Shown: positions 1-10,906, counted from the stretch's first letter. The stretch: DNA of 64,000 nt from Mixta tenebrionis (GCF_006517625.1 NZ_VHQI01000001.1:130180-194179), one strand, 5' to 3'. The notes: generated by a model from the letters alone, not told the origin. Made by a program: numbers and translations.

Positions 1-437
1 AAACCGACGTTAACGGAGCGCGTCAGCAAATCTTCCGGCATTTTCAACAGTTCTATTTTCTCTTCAATAAAGTCCTGAAAATCGAAGCGGTCCAGTTCGC
101 TCTGGCCGCGATATTTGCGCACCGCGTTAACCGCGGTCTGCAGGAAGAACTGATTACTGACGCCCGGAATTTCGACCGGATACTGAAACGCCATAAAGAT
201 ACCTTCGCCGGCGCGCTCTTCCGGCGCCAGCTCCAGCAGATCTTTACCTTTAAACTGCACGGATCCGCCGACGATCTCATACTCTTCGCGTCCGGCCAGC
301 GTGGCGGAAAGCGTACTTTTACCGGAGCCGTTAGGACCCATGATGGCGTGCACTTCGCCCGGCTTAATCTCTAAATCCAGCCCACGCAGGATAGATTTAT
401 CTTCAATGTTTACCTGTAAATCTTTAATGCTTAACAT
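1..437 (-). CDS. sufC: SufC, Fe-S assembly ATPase (3' part cut off by window edge)
   Basis: ABC-type ATPase of the SufBCD scaffold, which builds Fe-S clusters in the cytoplasm under oxidative stress or iron limitation. About 145 N-terminal codons are visible, starting MLSIKDLQVNIEDK. They include the Walker A motif GPNGSGKS near residue 35 and the Q-loop FQYPVEIPG. The signature and Walker B motifs lie beyond the window edge. The gene is 47 bases downstream of sufB on the same strand, as in the E. coli sufABCDSE operon. Homology is essentially identical to E. coli SufC over the visible part. It is partial only because of the window boundary. Confidence 0.95.
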   Translation of the reverse strand, partial: MLSIKDLQVNIEDKSILRGLDLEIKPGEVHAIMGPNGSGKSTLSATLAGREEYEIVGGSVQFKGKDLLELAPEERAGEGIFMAFQYPVEIPGVSNQFFLQTAVNAVRKYRGQSELDRFDFQDFIEEKIELLKMPEDLLTRSVNVG

Positions 438-484
438 GTTTTATCCTTCGCTTGCCCGCAGGCAACGATGCAGACAGCCCGGCC

Positions 485-1981
485 TTAGCCGACGCTGTGT
501 TCCAGACTGATGGCCAGCAGCTTCTGCGCCTCAACGGCGAACTCAAGCGGCAGCTCAGAGAAGACATCCTTACAGAAGCCGTTTACGATCATCGAGATCG
601 CATCTTCTTCGCTGATGCCGCGCTGCAGACAGTAGAACAGCTGATCTTCGCCAATACGCGAGGTGGTCGCTTCATGCTCCAGCTGCGCGCTGTTGTTGCG
701 CGTCTCCACGTAGGGGAAGGTATGCGCGCCGCAGTCCGGGCCGATCAGCATCGAGTCGCACTGGGTAAAGTTGCGGGCGTTGGTCGCCGTCGGCATGATT
801 TTCACCAGGCCGCGATAGGTATTCTGGCTTTTGCCGGCGGAGATCCCTTTTGAAATAATGGTCGACTTAGTGTTTTTGCCGATATGGATCATTTTGGTGC
901 CGGTATCGGCCTGCTGACGCCCGCTGGTCAGCGCCACCGAGTAGAACTCACCGATAGAGTTATCGCCACGCAGGATCACGCTGGGATATTTCCAGGTGAT
1001 CGCCGAGCCGGTCTCCGACTGCGTCCAGGACATTTTGCTGTTTTCGCCCTCGCACAGCGCGCGCTTGGTCACGAAGTTAAGAATGCCGCCCTCGCCTTCG
1101 CCGCCGGGGAACCAGTTCTGCACCGTGGAATACTTCACCTCGGCGTTTTTGTGGATGATGACCTCCACCACCGCCGCGTGCAGCTGATAGCTGTCGCGTA
1201 CCGGCGCCGAGCAGCCTTCGATATAGCTGACGTAGCTGTCTTCATCAGCGATCAGGATGGTGCGCTCGAACTGCCCGGTTTTCGCCGCGTTGATGCGAAA
1301 ATAGGTGGACAGCTCCATCGGACAACGCACCCCTTTCGGGATATAGACAAAGGTGCCGTCAGAGGCGACCGCCGAGTTGAGCGCGGCGAAAAAGTTATCG
1401 TTGTGCGGCACCACGGTGCCGAGGTATTTCTGCACCAGCTCCGGATGTTCCTGAATCGCTTCGCCAAACGAGCAAAAAATAATGCCCTGCTCCGCCAGCT
1501 TGTGACGATAGGTGGTGGCGACGGAAACGGAGTCGAAAATGGCGTCTACCGCCACCTCTTTCCCTTCACGCACCGGCACGCCCAGCTGATCGAACGCTTT
1601 TTCCACTTCCTGGGTCAGATAGCTGCTCGCCGTCTGCGCGCCGGAGGATTGCAGCGCGCCCGGCTCTGAGGCGCAGCTGTCGTCGCAGTTGCCGCAGGAC
1701 GGCGCCGAGTAGTAGCTGTAATCCTGATAGTCCAGCTTGTCATAGTGGGCCTTCAGCCAGTGCGGCTCTTCCATCTGCAGCCAGGCCTCATAGGCCTTTA
1801 GCCGAAACGCCAGCATCCATTCCGGCTCGTTACGTTTGGCGGAAATCGCGCGCACTACCTCTTCGCTGATGCCGTGCGCCAGCTCATCGGTTTGCAGTTG
1901 GGTAAAGAAGCCTTCTTTATATTTTTGTTGACCGCCTTCCCAGATTTGTACGTCATCTGATGCTTCACTGTTTCGGGACAT
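485..1981 (-). CDS. sufB: SufB, Fe-S cluster scaffold subunit
   Basis: Scaffold of the SufBC2D complex on which nascent Fe-S clusters form, receiving sulfur from SufSE. The protein is 498 residues, against about 495 in E. coli. The start [10 protein letters not shown] is chosen because it matches the family start; the frame stays open upstream for 13 more codons. The C-terminal SUF core carries [20 protein letters not shown] and the conserved QLEHEA stretch. An N-terminal CGNCDDSC cysteine cluster is also visible. It sits 7 bases after sufA and 47 before sufC, consistent with one operon. Confidence 0.97.
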   Translation of the reverse strand: MSRNSEASDDVQIWEGGQQKYKEGFFTQLQTDELAHGISEEVVRAISAKRNEPEWMLAFRLKAYEAWLQMEEPHWLKAHYDKLDYQDYSYYSAPSCGNCDDSCASEPGALQSSGAQTASSYLTQEVEKAFDQLGVPVREGKEVAVDAIFDSVSVATTYRHKLAEQGIIFCSFGEAIQEHPELVQKYLGTVVPHNDNFFAALNSAVASDGTFVYIPKGVRCPMELSTYFRINAAKTGQFERTILIADEDSYVSYIEGCSAPVRDSYQLHAAVVEVIIHKNAEVKYSTVQNWFPGGEGEGGILNFVTKRALCEGENSKMSWTQSETGSAITWKYPSVILRGDNSIGEFYSVALTSGRQQADTGTKMIHIGKNTKSTIISKGISAGKSQNTYRGLVKIMPTATNARNFTQCDSMLIGPDCGAHTFPYVETRNNSAQLEHEATTSRIGEDQLFYCLQRGISEEDAISMIVNGFCKDVFSELPLEFAVEAQKLLAISLEHSVG

Positions 1982-1988
1982 AGCAATA

Positions 1989-2363
1989 TTACTCGACGCC
2001 AAAGCTCTCACCGCAACCACAGGCGTGCTGAGCTTTAGGGTTATTGAATTTGAAAACCTGATTCAGACCTTCGCGTACGAAATCGACCTGCGTACCGTCG
2101 ATAAACGGCATCGCCTGAAGCGGAACGTACAGCGTTGCGCCCTGATGGGTGAACGGCAGATCGTCAGCCGCCGGTTCTTTTACCAGGTCCATGGTATAGC
2201 CGAAGCCCGCGCAGCCCGACTGTTTAACGCCCAGTCGTAGCCCTTTAACGTGCGGATCGTTGGCGGCCAGCGTTTTGATTTGCTGCGCCGCGCTGTCGGT
2301 TAAGGTCAGCCCCTTCCAGACAAAATCATCTGGAGAAAAAGATGCCGGATTTGCAGATTGCAT
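1989..2363 (-). CDS. sufA: SufA, A-type Fe-S carrier
   Basis: A-type carrier that passes Fe-S clusters from the SufBCD scaffold to apoproteins. It has 124 residues (E. coli 122) and the three family cysteines, in SGCAGFG and in the C-terminal CGCGESF. It is the first gene of the suf operon, followed after 7 bases by sufB. In E. coli this operon is controlled by OxyR, IscR, Fur and IHF. The upstream region here is about 350 bases long and is shared with a divergent Fur-box gene. I could not assign those operators on the sufA side with confidence. Confidence 0.96.
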   Translation of the reverse strand: MQSANPASFSPDDFVWKGLTLTDSAAQQIKTLAANDPHVKGLRLGVKQSGCAGFGYTMDLVKEPAADDLPFTHQGATLYVPLQAMPFIDGTQVDFVREGLNQVFKFNNPKAQHACGCGESFGVE

Positions 2364-2717
2364 AGTTTATTACCTCGCATGCGATGCCTGGCAGGCTTAT
2401 CCCACTATGGTAGTGATAATGTTAAATGCTTCAACCTCTTGTTTTGCAGGGATAAGCGTAAAAGACGTTTTTTGCCGCCGGTTTAGTAAGGATAGTCGCT
2501 GCAAAGCAGTTTGCGTTTGCAGCGCCGCCGCGGCGTAACAGAATGAATAATATTGCAAAAACAGCAGGTTAAAAAGCGATCGCGGCATTAAATCACCCAG
2601 TTTGCCATTTTACGCTTCCGGCGGCTAAAGAGGATTGTTATTGCCGATTTTATCGACAGGCAGCATTAATCGATAAATTCTCCCGTTGCAGCATTGCAAC
2701 CTGCGGCGAATTTATTA
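2364..2717. other. Divergent intergenic region between sufA and the Fur-box gene
   Basis: About 350 AT-leaning bases between divergently transcribed genes, with no convincing coding sequence. It should hold the suf promoter on the minus strand. The only sigma-70-like pair I found there is weak (TTGAAG at 2429-2434 and ACCATA at 2406-2411, 17-base spacer), so I do not claim it. The far end carries the promoter and Fur box of the next gene. Confidence 0.5.
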
Positions 2718-2732
2718 TGATAATGATTATCA
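2694..2732 (+). promoter_or_regulatory. Promoter with perfect 7-1-7 Fur box
   Basis: Bases 2718-2732 read TGATAATGATTATCA, an exact match to the 7-1-7 Fur consensus. A sigma-70-like pair, TTGCAA (2694-2699) and TATGAT (2716-2721, 16-base spacer), places the -10 element under the box. Iron-loaded Fur would therefore block the polymerase. The box is only 21 bases before the start of the 2754 gene. A role in repressing sufA in the other direction is possible but less direct. Confidence 0.85.
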
Positions 2733-2753
2733 TTCACATAACACAGGTGATGT

Positions 2754-3158
2754 ATGCGCCTCTCCGTTAATGCCTGGCTGCAGAATAAAATCGATGAGTA
2801 CCGGTTCGCCGTGCGCGATATGACGGTAGATTTTTATCTGGCGCAGGCCAGACTGAATCGCGCCGACTGCCCGCTCGATCGGCTGCGTCATTTCAATGAC
2901 ACCTGTTTAGATATGGCCGAACTGTGCCAGCTCAACGGCGATGAGCAGAGTTATCTGCACGCGCTGGGCAAGCTGCATCATCGTTTGATGCAGGAGATGA
3001 ATAACGGCCAGCGGGAGCGGCTGTTTCGCATCCAGGCATGCCAGCTGGCGCGCCAGTCGCTGAGCAAGCTGTGCCATCAGCTGGCAATGGGCGGCGACTG
3101 GGAAAAGGCCGCCGCGCTGCAAAGCGACTTCGTTAAACACGCCGCGTGGATTTGGTAA
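2754..3158 (+). CDS. Unknown 134-residue protein, probably Fur-repressed
   Basis: I do not recognise this protein. It is 134 residues, begins MRLSVNAWLQNKIDEYRF, and has no signal peptide or membrane segment, so it is probably cytoplasmic. The composition (many Leu, Gln, Arg, Ala) and spacing suggest an all-helical fold. Four cysteines are spread through it without a CxxC pair. The start has an AGGTGA ribosome site only three bases upstream. A perfect Fur box overlaps its promoter, so expression should rise on iron starvation. It ends two bases before the convergent menI stop. Position next to suf and the Fur box suggest a role in iron limitation, which is inference. Confidence 0.75.
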   Translation: MRLSVNAWLQNKIDEYRFAVRDMTVDFYLAQARLNRADCPLDRLRHFNDTCLDMAELCQLNGDEQSYLHALGKLHHRLMQEMNNGQRERLFRIQACQLARQSLSKLCHQLAMGGDWEKAAALQSDFVKHAAWIW

Positions 3159-3160
3159 GC

Positions 3161-3592
3161 TCAGCCGCGCACGGCGGGACGGAGCACCGCGGCGGTCAGG
3201 CGCGAACTGCAGCAGAGGCGATCGTCGCTGTCGAAAATATCGATCTGCCACACCTGGTGCGTGCGCCCCAGATGCAGCGCCCGGCAGCGCCCTCTGACTT
3301 CTCCCTTACCCACGGCGCGCAGGTGGTTGGCATTAATTTCCAGCCCCACCAGCGTCTCCTCGCCTTCGGTACAGAGATAGCCGGCTATCGATCCCAGCGT
3401 CTCCGCCAGCGCCGCAGAGGCGCCGCCGTGCAGCAGCCCAAACGGCTGACGCGTACGCGCATCCACCGGCATGGTCGCCTCCAGCCCGTCATCGTGCAGC
3501 GCCGTTACGCGAATGCCTAAATGCGCCACCATGGTATCCGCGCCGAACGCGTTAATCTGCGCAAGCGTAGCCTGTCGTTTCCAGATTGTCAT
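3161..3592 (-). CDS. menI: MenI, 1,4-dihydroxy-2-naphthoyl-CoA hydrolase
   Basis: Hotdog-fold thioesterase that releases 1,4-dihydroxy-2-naphthoate from its CoA ester in menaquinone synthesis. The protein has 143 residues (E. coli YdiI/MenI 136). It carries the 4HBT signature [16 protein letters not shown] with the expected catalytic Glu near residue 64. Its start overlaps the ydiJ stop codon by one base (TAATG), so the two are probably co-transcribed and translationally coupled, as in E. coli. The C-terminal tail is a few residues longer than the E. coli protein. Confidence 0.94.
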   Translation of the reverse strand: MTIWKRQATLAQINAFGADTMVAHLGIRVTALHDDGLEATMPVDARTRQPFGLLHGGASAALAETLGSIAGYLCTEGEETLVGLEINANHLRAVGKGEVRGRCRALHLGRTHQVWQIDIFDSDDRLCCSSRLTAAVLRPAVRG

Positions 3593-6500
3593 TACATCAT
3601 CTCCAATAGCGCCTGCAGAGGATGGCGCATTCCATTGCCTTCAATACGCTTCACCTGGCTGCGGCAGGAGTAGCCGGTCGCCAGACAGCGCTGACGCGGC
3701 AGCTTTTGCAGCTGTGGATGCCAGGAAAGCTCATAGATACCGAGCGAGTTAGCGAGGTTTTTCGTTTCATGCCCATAGGTGCCAGCCATGCCGCAGCAGC
3801 CGGCATTGATATTTTCGAGGCGTGCGCCAAAGCGGGCGAAAATGGCGCGCCACTGTTCCGGGGTCGCCGGCAGCGCGGTAACTTCCGTGCAGTGGGCGAA
3901 CAGATACCAGGCTTCGCCGGTCTGTGGCTGAACAGCGCGTTCCGCCAGCGCCTGATGCAGCCATTCATGTACCTGCAACACCTGAAAATCGCCGCGCCTG
4001 TCGCCCAGCGCCTGTTGATATTCATCGCGGTAGCAGAGCACCAGCGCCGGATCGACGCCGACCATCGGCATTTCCAGCCGTGCCAGCCGGTTCAGCATAT
4101 CCGCCGTTTTCTGCGCGGTACGGGCGAATCGCTTCAGGAAACCTTTAATATGCTGCGCCTTGCCGTTCGGCGAAAACGGCAGCAGCACCGGCTGATAGCC
4201 CAGTTTCTCAATCAGCCGCACAAAATCGGCCACCACCTGCGCTTCGTAATAGCTGGTAAAAGGATCTTGCACCACCAGCACCGTTTTTTCCCGACGGGCG
4301 GCGTCAAACCGCTCCAGCTGCTCCAGCGTCACCGAGGCAGCCGGATGGCCCGCCAGCTGCTGCTTCAGCGTCGGGGTGGAGAGCAGCGGCAGATCGACCA
4401 TGCCGATATGGCGCTGGCTCAGATTACGCAGCCAGGGCTGCTTAAGAAAAAAGTTAAACACGCGCGGCGCGCGCGCCATTACCGGCGCATAGCTTTCTAC
4501 CGCCGCTACCAGATGATCGCTAACCGGGCGCAGATAGCGGGTGTGATAGAGCTGCAAAAAACGCGAACGGAACGCCGGTACGTCAATTTTTATCGGACAC
4601 TGGGTGGCGCAGGCTTTGCAGGCGAGGCAGCCGGACATCGCCTCTTTCACTTCGTGCGAGAAATCATATTCCCCTTTACGCGCATACCAGCTGTTGCGGG
4701 TACGCGCGATCAGTCCGCGCAGGCTGATCGCCGTTTCAGGCAGCTGCCGCTCCAGCGCCAGCGGATCGACGCCTTTCTCCGCCAGCAGGCGCAGCCATTC
4801 GCGCGTCAGCGAGGCGCGGCCTTTTGGCGAATGGATACGGTTGCGGGTGATTTTCATCGACGGACACATCGGGCTGCGCACGTCGAAATTAAAGCAGAGG
4901 CCGTTGCCGTTGCACTCCAGCGCGCCGCGCCACTCGTTGCGCACGCTGAGCGGGATCTGTCGGTCATAGTAGCCGCGCTTCACGCCGTCTACCTGCATCA
5001 TCGGCTCATCCACGCCGAACGGCGTACAAATTTTTCCGGGATTAAGGCGATTGTCGGGATCGAAGGCCGCCTTGATGCGACGCAGCTCGCTATAGAGCGT
5101 TTCGCCAAAAAACGCCGGGCTGTACTGGGCGCGAAACCCTTTGCCATGCTCGCCCCACAGCAGGCCGCCATAGCGCGCCGTCAGCGCCACGACCTCGTCG
5201 GAGATCTGCTTCATCAGCATTTCCTGCTGCGGATCGCACATGTCCAGCGCCGGCCGCACGTGCAGCACCCCGGCATCCACATGGCCGAACATGCCGTAGT
5301 TCAGCCCGTGACTGTCGAGCAGCGCGCGAAACTCCGCGATATAGTCCGCCAGATGCGCCGGCGGCACCGCCGTATCCTCGACGAAGGGAATCGGTCTGGC
5401 GCGCCCTTTCGCGTTGCCCAGCAGCCCGACCGCTTTTTTCCGCATATTATAGATGCGCTCAATGGCGTCGATATCATCACAGAGCTGATAGCCGATAATA
5501 CCGCCCTGCTGCTGCGCCATCAGCGCGTCAAGCTGCCGGCAGAGCGCCGCTACGCGATCGTCAATCAGCTGGCGATCGTCGCCGGCAAACTCGACGATAT
5601 TAATGCCCAACATCTGCCGGCCCGGCACGTCGGCAATCAGCTCGCGCACCGAGTGCCAGACGATATCCTCACGCGCCAGATTCAGCACTTTTGAATCGAC
5701 GGTTTCCACCGACAACGCCTTCGCTTCCACCATCAGCGGCGCATTGCGCAGCGCCGAATCGAAAGCGTCATACTTGATATTGATCAGCCGCCGCACCGCC
5801 GGCAGCGGCGTAATATTCAGCCGCGCCTCGCTGATAAAAGCGAGCGTGCCCTCGGCGCCGCAGAGGATGCGGGTAAGATCGAAAGTTTGCAAATCGTCGC
5901 TCAGCACGTGGCGTAAATCGTAGCCGGTAAGAAAGCGGTTCAGCGCCGGAAACTTTTCGACGATCAGGTCGCGCTGTTCGCGACAGCGCGTCAGCACGGT
6001 GTGATAGATGCGCCCTTCCGGCGTCTGTTCACGGGCCAGCTGCTCCGCCAGCGCAACCGGCATGGCGCGGGTATCGATAATATCGCCGCCCAGCAGCACC
6101 GCGCGCAGCCCCAGCACATGATCGGAAGTCTTGCCGTACACCAGCGAGCCCTGACCGGACGCATCGGTATTGATCATCCCGCCCAGCGTTGCCCGGTTGC
6201 TGGTTGAAAGCTCCGGTGAAAAGAAGTAGCCGTAAGGTTTCAGACAGGCGTTCAGCTGATCCTTTATCACCCCCGCTTCTACCCGCACCCAGCCCTGCTC
6301 AGGATTAATCTCAAGAATGCGGTTCATATAGCGTGACATATCCACCACAATGCCCTGGTTAAGCGACTGGCCGTTGGTGCCGGTGCCGCCGCCGCGTGGG
6401 GTAAAGGTCAGGCGGGTAAACGCCGGCGCGGCGGCGACGCTGGCGATTAACGCCACATCTGCGGTAGATCGAGGGAAAAGCGCCGCATCCGGCAACAGCT

Positions 6501-6645
6501 GATAAATACTATTATCGGTAGAGAGCGCCAGCCGGTCGGCGTAGCTGGTGGCGATATCGCCGGTGAAACCACGTTGCTGCAGCGTATCCAGAAATGAAAG
6601 CACCAGCTGTACAAGGCCCGGCGCCTGAGAAATCTGTGGGATCAT
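3592..6645 (-). CDS. ydiJ: YdiJ, FAD/4Fe-4S dehydrogenase (D-2-hydroxyglutarate type)
   Basis: Large cytoplasmic oxidoreductase of 1017 residues (E. coli YdiJ about 1018). From the N-terminus it has an FAD-binding PCMH domain ([13 protein letters not shown] near 80), an FAD-linked oxidase C-terminal domain ([23 protein letters not shown]), a ferredoxin-like cysteine motif ([12 protein letters not shown]) and a CCG domain ([12 protein letters not shown]). Homologues are reported to oxidise D-2-hydroxyglutarate. The start [10 protein letters not shown] is chosen over an upstream in-frame ATG because it matches the family start exactly. The stop overlaps the menI start. Confidence 0.95.
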   Translation of the reverse strand: MIPQISQAPGLVQLVLSFLDTLQQRGFTGDIATSYADRLALSTDNSIYQLLPDAALFPRSTADVALIASVAAAPAFTRLTFTPRGGGTGTNGQSLNQGIVVDMSRYMNRILEINPEQGWVRVEAGVIKDQLNACLKPYGYFFSPELSTSNRATLGGMINTDASGQGSLVYGKTSDHVLGLRAVLLGGDIIDTRAMPVALAEQLAREQTPEGRIYHTVLTRCREQRDLIVEKFPALNRFLTGYDLRHVLSDDLQTFDLTRILCGAEGTLAFISEARLNITPLPAVRRLINIKYDAFDSALRNAPLMVEAKALSVETVDSKVLNLAREDIVWHSVRELIADVPGRQMLGINIVEFAGDDRQLIDDRVAALCRQLDALMAQQQGGIIGYQLCDDIDAIERIYNMRKKAVGLLGNAKGRARPIPFVEDTAVPPAHLADYIAEFRALLDSHGLNYGMFGHVDAGVLHVRPALDMCDPQQEMLMKQISDEVVALTARYGGLLWGEHGKGFRAQYSPAFFGETLYSELRRIKAAFDPDNRLNPGKICTPFGVDEPMMQVDGVKRGYYDRQIPLSVRNEWRGALECNGNGLCFNFDVRSPMCPSMKITRNRIHSPKGRASLTREWLRLLAEKGVDPLALERQLPETAISLRGLIARTRNSWYARKGEYDFSHEVKEAMSGCLACKACATQCPIKIDVPAFRSRFLQLYHTRYLRPVSDHLVAAVESYAPVMARAPRVFNFFLKQPWLRNLSQRHIGMVDLPLLSTPTLKQQLAGHPAASVTLEQLERFDAARREKTVLVVQDPFTSYYEAQVVADFVRLIEKLGYQPVLLPFSPNGKAQHIKGFLKRFARTAQKTADMLNRLARLEMPMVGVDPALVLCYRDEYQQALGDRRGDFQVLQVHEWLHQALAERAVQPQTGEAWYLFAHCTEVTALPATPEQWRAIFARFGARLENINAGCCGMAGTYGHETKNLANSLGIYELSWHPQLQKLPRQRCLATGYSCRSQVKRIEGNGMRHPLQALLEMM

Positions 6646-6859
6646 TATCGGGTGACCATGTTGTGTATCGTTTGCGCTTGCTGTTTTGTTTACTGATTCT
6701 CGTTGTATCACATTTTTTTATGAACCGCTGTTTTTTCAGGAAGCGGAAAAACTTAACCTGCTTAACACTGTCGCAACCTGAAGAAATACCGCATTATTAG
6801 CATCATGGCGGCACAGGGCCGTTGATGTCGTAAGGCAAAAATTAAGGATCTTTTTTTGT

Positions 6860-7990
6860 ATGAGAAAACTGCAACAGGATATGGATTTAACCCAGATCCT
6901 TTTCTCTTTAATGTTTATTCTGCTGATGATCGTCGCCTGTTTCTGGGTAGTTCAGCCCTTCATTTTGGGATTCGCGTGGGCTTCAATGGTGGTTATCGCT
7001 ACCTGGCCGCTGATGATTAAGCTACAGGCGCTGCTCTGGGGGCGGCGCACGCTGGCGATTATCGCCATGACGCTGATCCTGCTGCTGCTGTTTATTATCC
7101 CGGTTGCGCTGCTGGTTAACAGCCTGATTGACAATATCGGGCCGGCCGTCGCCTGGGCCACCTCAGGCGACGTGCATCCGCCGCAGCTGCGCTGGCTGGC
7201 CGACGTGCCGTTGATCGGCGATAAGCTCTACGCCAGCTACCACATGCTGCTTAACGGCGGCGGCAGCGCGCTCCTCGCCAGGGTGCAGCCCTATGTCGGC
7301 CGCACCACCGGCTTTTTTGTTTCTCAGGCGGGACATTTCGGTCGCTTTCTGCTGCACCTCGGCCTGATGCTGCTGTTCAGCGTGCTGCTCTTCTGGCGCG
7401 GCGAGCAGGTGGGCAACGGCATTCGCCATTTTGCGTTTCGTCTTGCGGCGCGGCGGGGAGATGCGGCGGTGCTGCTGGCAGGTCAGGCGATCCGCGCGGT
7501 AGCGCTGGGCGTGGTGGTGACCGCGCTGGTGCAGGGCGTGCTGGGCGGCATCGGGCTGGCGCTTTCCGGCATACCCTACGCTACCCTGCTGACGGTGCTG
7601 ATGATTCTGTTCTGCCTGGTGCAGGCCGGACCGCTGCCGGTGCTGGTGCCGGCGGTAATCTGGCTTTACTGGAGCGGCGATACCACCTGGGGCACCGTGC
7701 TGCTGGTCTGGAGCTGCGTGGTCGGCACGCTGGATAACGTACTGCGTCCGGTATTGATCCGTATGGGCGCCGATTTGCCGATGATCCTGATTCTCTCCGG
7801 CGTTATCGGCGGGCTGGTCGCCTTCGGCATGATTGGCCTGTTTATCGGCCCGGTAGTGCTGGCAGTCTCTTATCGTCTGGTCTCAGTCTGGATGCACGAA
7901 GCGCCGATGCCGCATGAAGATCCTCAAGAAGTGGTGGAGGAACTGGCCGAACACGAGGAAGAAGTGAAGCAGGCCGACAGCGCTAATTAA
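6860..7990 (+). CDS. ydiK: YdiK, AI-2E-family inner-membrane transporter
   Basis: Polytopic inner-membrane protein of 376 residues from the AI-2E/PerM exporter family; the substrate is not established. Several hydrophobic segments are obvious, including ILFSLMFILLMIVACFW near the N-terminus and ILILSGVIGGLVAFGMIGLFIGP near the C-terminus. The last 25 residues are acidic and cytoplasmic-looking. It is nearly collinear with E. coli YdiK (370 residues), which belongs to the PurR regulon. Only a poor PurR half-site resemblance is visible upstream, so that regulation is not claimed here. It is divergent from ydiJ and followed by rprA, as in E. coli. Confidence 0.93.
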   Translation: MRKLQQDMDLTQILFSLMFILLMIVACFWVVQPFILGFAWASMVVIATWPLMIKLQALLWGRRTLAIIAMTLILLLLFIIPVALLVNSLIDNIGPAVAWATSGDVHPPQLRWLADVPLIGDKLYASYHMLLNGGGSALLARVQPYVGRTTGFFVSQAGHFGRFLLHLGLMLLFSVLLFWRGEQVGNGIRHFAFRLAARRGDAAVLLAGQAIRAVALGVVVTALVQGVLGGIGLALSGIPYATLLTVLMILFCLVQAGPLPVLVPAVIWLYWSGDTTWGTVLLVWSCVVGTLDNVLRPVLIRMGADLPMILILSGVIGGLVAFGMIGLFIGPVVLAVSYRLVSVWMHEAPMPHEDPQEVVEELAEHEEEVKQADSAN

Positions 7991-8188
7991 TCCTGCCGCC
8001 GGGCGGCGCCTGCCGTCCGGCGCGGTTCCCTCCGGCCGCAGCTATTTATTTCCATTAATGAAATTTATCCATAACCGCTCTTTTACATCTTTTGAGGTAG
8101 TACCACGCCGAAACTGATTACCTTCATCACAGTTTTACCCCCTGATTAACAGATCACGTCTCACTAAATATTATGAATCGTTAACTAA

Positions 8189-8231
8189 TAAGAGGATTCT
8201 TAGAGACGACGCCCGCGTTGCTGAATACTAT
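8189..8231 (+). promoter_or_regulatory. Putative RcsB box and promoter of rprA
   Basis: TAAGAGGATTCTTA (8189-8202) is a near-palindrome resembling the RcsB box that activates rprA in E. coli. It is followed by a TACTAT -10-like element (8226-8231) without a good -35 hexamer, as expected for an activator-dependent promoter. The predicted start is near 8239. The RcsB assignment follows from the E. coli gene and the motif shape. Confidence 0.6.
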
Positions 8232-8238
8232 GAGAGCC

Positions 8239-8345
8239 ATGTTTAGGATCAAACCTATGATTTTTAAACAACCTTTTTCCCCTGAGTAAAGTGAAGAATT
8301 GCTGTGTGTAGTCTTTGCCCATCCCATGTGATGGGCTTTTTTTTT
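8239..8345 (+). ncRNA. rprA: RprA small regulatory RNA
   Basis: Hfq-dependent sRNA that activates rpoS translation and is induced by the Rcs phosphorelay. The conserved core CCCCTGAGT (near 8279) and the long match GAATTGCTGTGTGTAGTC-TTTGCCC are the same as in E. coli RprA. The 3' end is a terminator, GCCCATC-CCATGT-GATGGGC, followed by nine T (8317-8345). The 5' part differs from E. coli but can form a GTTTA/TAAAC hairpin. Its position between ydiK and ppsA matches E. coli. The exact 5' end is estimated from the promoter. Confidence 0.87.
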
Positions 8346-8359
8346 GTTTTTTCGCCGCT

Positions 8360-8382
8360 AAAAAAGGCCAGAATTTCTGGCC
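8360..8382 (-). terminator. Rho-independent terminator of ppsA
   Basis: On the minus strand, 32 bases after the ppsA stop, GGCCAGA and TCTGGCC form a 7-bp stem with a 3-base loop. Six T follow. Confidence 0.8.
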
Positions 8383-8414
8383 GGTAAACTTAAGTTGCAT
8401 CCTTAAGGAATGTT

Positions 8415-10790
8415 TTACTTTATTTCTGCCAGACTTAACCAGGTCTGAACGACGGTGTCGGGATTCAGCGACAGACTGTCGATGCCTTCCGCCATCAGCC
8501 AGGCGGCAAAATCCTGATGATCGGACGGCCCCTGCCCGCAGATGCCGACATATTTGCCCTGCTGCTTCGCCGCGCGAATCGCCATGGAGAGCAGCGCCTT
8601 AACCGCCTCGTTACGCTCGTCAAACAGCTCGGATACCACGCCGGAGTCGCGATCCAGCCCCAGCGTCAGCTGCGTCATATCGTTAGAGCCGATGGAAAAG
8701 CCGTCGAAATAGTGCAGAAACTGCTCCGCCAGCAGCGCGTTGGAAGGGATTTCACACATCATAATCACCTTCAGCCCGTTCTCGCCGCGTTTCAGCCCCT
8801 GACGCGCCAGCTCGTCGATCACCGCTTCCGCCTGCGCCACGGTGCGTACAAAAGGAATCATGATCTCGACGTTGGTCAGGCCCATCTCATTACGCACGCG
8901 CTTCACCGCCTCGCACTCCAGCGCAAAACAGTCGCGGAAGCGATCCGCCACGTAGCGTCCGGCGCCGCGGAAGCCCAGCATCGGGTTCTCTTCTTCCGGC
9001 TCGTAGCGCTCGCCGCCGACCAGGTTGGCGTACTCGTTGGATTTAAAATCGGAAAGACGCACGATAACGCGCTTCGGAGCAAACGCCGCGCCCAGCGTGG
9101 CGATGCCTTCCGTCAGGCGCGCGATATAGAACTCTACCGGATCGTCAAACCCCTTCATCAGATCGCGCATCTGCTGCTGCAGTTCCGGCGTCTGTTGGTC
9201 GAACTCCAGCAGCGCTTTAGGATGCACGCCGATCATACGGTTAATAATAAACTCAAGGCGCGCCAGCCCCACGCCCTCGTTAGGCAGGCAGGCGAAATCA
9301 AAGGCGCGATCGGGATTGCCGACGTTCATCATAATTTTCAATGGCAGCGCGGGCATTTCATCAACCTGCGAGCTCTTCACTTCAAAATCGAGCAGATCGT
9401 CATAAACATAGCCGGTGTCGCCTTCGGCACAGGATACCGTGACCTTGTGGCCATCCTGTAAACGCTCGGTGGCGTCGCCGCAGCCGACGACCGCCGGAAT
9501 GCCCAGCTCGCGCGCGATAATCGCCGCGTGGCAGGTACGTCCGCCGCGGTTGGTCACGATCGCCGCCGCCTTTTTCATAATCGGCTCCCAGTCGGGATCG
9601 GTCATATCGGTAACCAGCACATCCCCTTTCTGGATGCGGTTCATCTCGCTGATATCATGAATCACCTTCACTTCGCCGGCGCCGATGCGGTGGCCGATCG
9701 CCCGGCCTTCAGTAACGATTTTGCCTTTGCCGTGCAGCGTATAGCGCTCCATCACCTGACCGTTGGAGCGGACGGTTTCAGGACGCGCCTGCACGATATA
9801 GAGCTTACCGGTATGCCCATCTTTAGCCCATTCGATATCCATCGGACGCTGATAGTGCTGTTCAATCAGGATCGCCTGACGCGCCAGCGCCTGCACCTCA
9901 TCATCGCTGAGACAGAAGCGATCGCGATCGGCTTCCGGCACATCCTCAATTTTCACCTGCTCGCCGTGCGCCTGCGAATCGGCGTATACCATGCGAATCT
10001 TTTTCGAACCCATATTGCGGCGCACTATCGCCGGACGATTGGCCTGCAGCGTCGGCTTGTGCACATAGAACTCATCGGGGTTGACCGCGCCCTGCACCAC
10101 CATTTCGCCCAGCCCCCAGGCGGCGGTGATAAACACCACCTGGTCAAAGCCTGACTCGGTATCAATGGTAAACATAACGCCGGAAGAGGCGCGATCGGAA
10201 CGCACCATACGCTGTACGCCAGCGGAGAGCGCCACGCCGCGGTGATCGTAGCCCTGATGGACGCGATAGGAGATAGCGCGATCGTTAAACAGCGAGGCGT
10301 AAACATGCTTCACCGCCACCATCACCGCATCAATGCCCTGCACGTTAAGGAAGGTTTCCTGCTGTCCGGCAAACGAAGCGTCGGGCATATCCTCCGCAGT
10401 GGCCGACGAGCGCACCGCGAAAGAGGCCTCGGCATCATCCGCCGACAGCTGCTGATAGGCTTGACGAATCGCCTCTTCCAGCTCCGGCTGAAAAGGCGTT
10501 TCCACGATCCACTGACGAATCTGCTTGCCCGCTTTCGCCAGCTCATCGACATCATCAATATCGGTTTGGTCCAGCAGCGTATAGATACGCTGGTTAACGC
10601 CGCTCTGATCGAGAAATAGATTGAATGCTTCAGCGGTGGTCGCAAAACCGTCCGGGACGGATACGCCGAGCGACGACAGATTAGTAATCATTTCACCGAG
10701 AGAGGCATTTTTGCCTCCCACGCGATCGACATCATGCATGCCTAACTGGCTATACCAGAGCACTAGCGGCATTTCGCCTGTATTGGACAT
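8415..10790 (-). CDS. ppsA: PpsA, phosphoenolpyruvate synthase
   Basis: Gluconeogenic enzyme making phosphoenolpyruvate from pyruvate and ATP, releasing AMP and phosphate. It has 791 residues (E. coli 792). The order is an N-terminal PPDK nucleotide-binding domain ([35 protein letters not shown]), the swivelling phosphohistidine domain ([14 protein letters not shown], His near 420) and the C-terminal PEP-utiliser barrel ([19 protein letters not shown]). The start [15 protein letters not shown] matches the family; the open frame continues 41 codons upstream but is not conserved. It is divergent from ppsR, its kinase/phosphotransferase. A Cra-like site lies about 105 bases upstream. Confidence 0.97.
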   Translation of the reverse strand: MSNTGEMPLVLWYSQLGMHDVDRVGGKNASLGEMITNLSSLGVSVPDGFATTAEAFNLFLDQSGVNQRIYTLLDQTDIDDVDELAKAGKQIRQWIVETPFQPELEEAIRQAYQQLSADDAEASFAVRSSATAEDMPDASFAGQQETFLNVQGIDAVMVAVKHVYASLFNDRAISYRVHQGYDHRGVALSAGVQRMVRSDRASSGVMFTIDTESGFDQVVFITAAWGLGEMVVQGAVNPDEFYVHKPTLQANRPAIVRRNMGSKKIRMVYADSQAHGEQVKIEDVPEADRDRFCLSDDEVQALARQAILIEQHYQRPMDIEWAKDGHTGKLYIVQARPETVRSNGQVMERYTLHGKGKIVTEGRAIGHRIGAGEVKVIHDISEMNRIQKGDVLVTDMTDPDWEPIMKKAAAIVTNRGGRTCHAAIIARELGIPAVVGCGDATERLQDGHKVTVSCAEGDTGYVYDDLLDFEVKSSQVDEMPALPLKIMMNVGNPDRAFDFACLPNEGVGLARLEFIINRMIGVHPKALLEFDQQTPELQQQMRDLMKGFDDPVEFYIARLTEGIATLGAAFAPKRVIVRLSDFKSNEYANLVGGERYEPEEENPMLGFRGAGRYVADRFRDCFALECEAVKRVRNEMGLTNVEIMIPFVRTVAQAEAVIDELARQGLKRGENGLKVIMMCEIPSNALLAEQFLHYFDGFSIGSNDMTQLTLGLDRDSGVVSELFDERNEAVKALLSMAIRAAKQQGKYVGICGQGPSDHQDFAAWLMAEGIDSLSLNPDTVVQTWLSLAEIK

Positions 10791-10893
10791 TGAGACAATC
10801 CTTTTATGATGATTTAAGGGGGGCACAAGGAACAAAAAAATAGCTTTTTTGCGCTTATTTAGCCTGGCACAGCGCATAGCAAAAGCGAAATTG

Positions 10894-10906
10894 TTGAATC
10901 GTTCAA
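10894..10906 (-). promoter_or_regulatory. Putative Cra (FruR) operator of ppsA
   Basis: TTGAATCGTTCAA is an imperfect palindrome matching the Cra consensus (RSTGAAWCSNTHHW) with one mismatch in either orientation. Cra activates ppsA in E. coli from an upstream site. Here the motif is 104 bases before the ppsA start codon, a reasonable activator position. Confidence 0.6.

Noticed and set aside
2400-2440. sufA promoter and IscR site
   Set aside because: The hexamers are poor and I could not match the IscR consensus, so no feature is claimed.
3622-5694. 690-codon open frame on the plus strand
   Set aside because: It is antisense to ydiJ. High GC third positions of ydiJ leave the opposite strand open; the translation is Arg/Gln/His-rich noise.
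6646-6859. PurR site before ydiK
   Set aside because: Only a half-like CGTTTGCGC was seen; the palindrome is incomplete.
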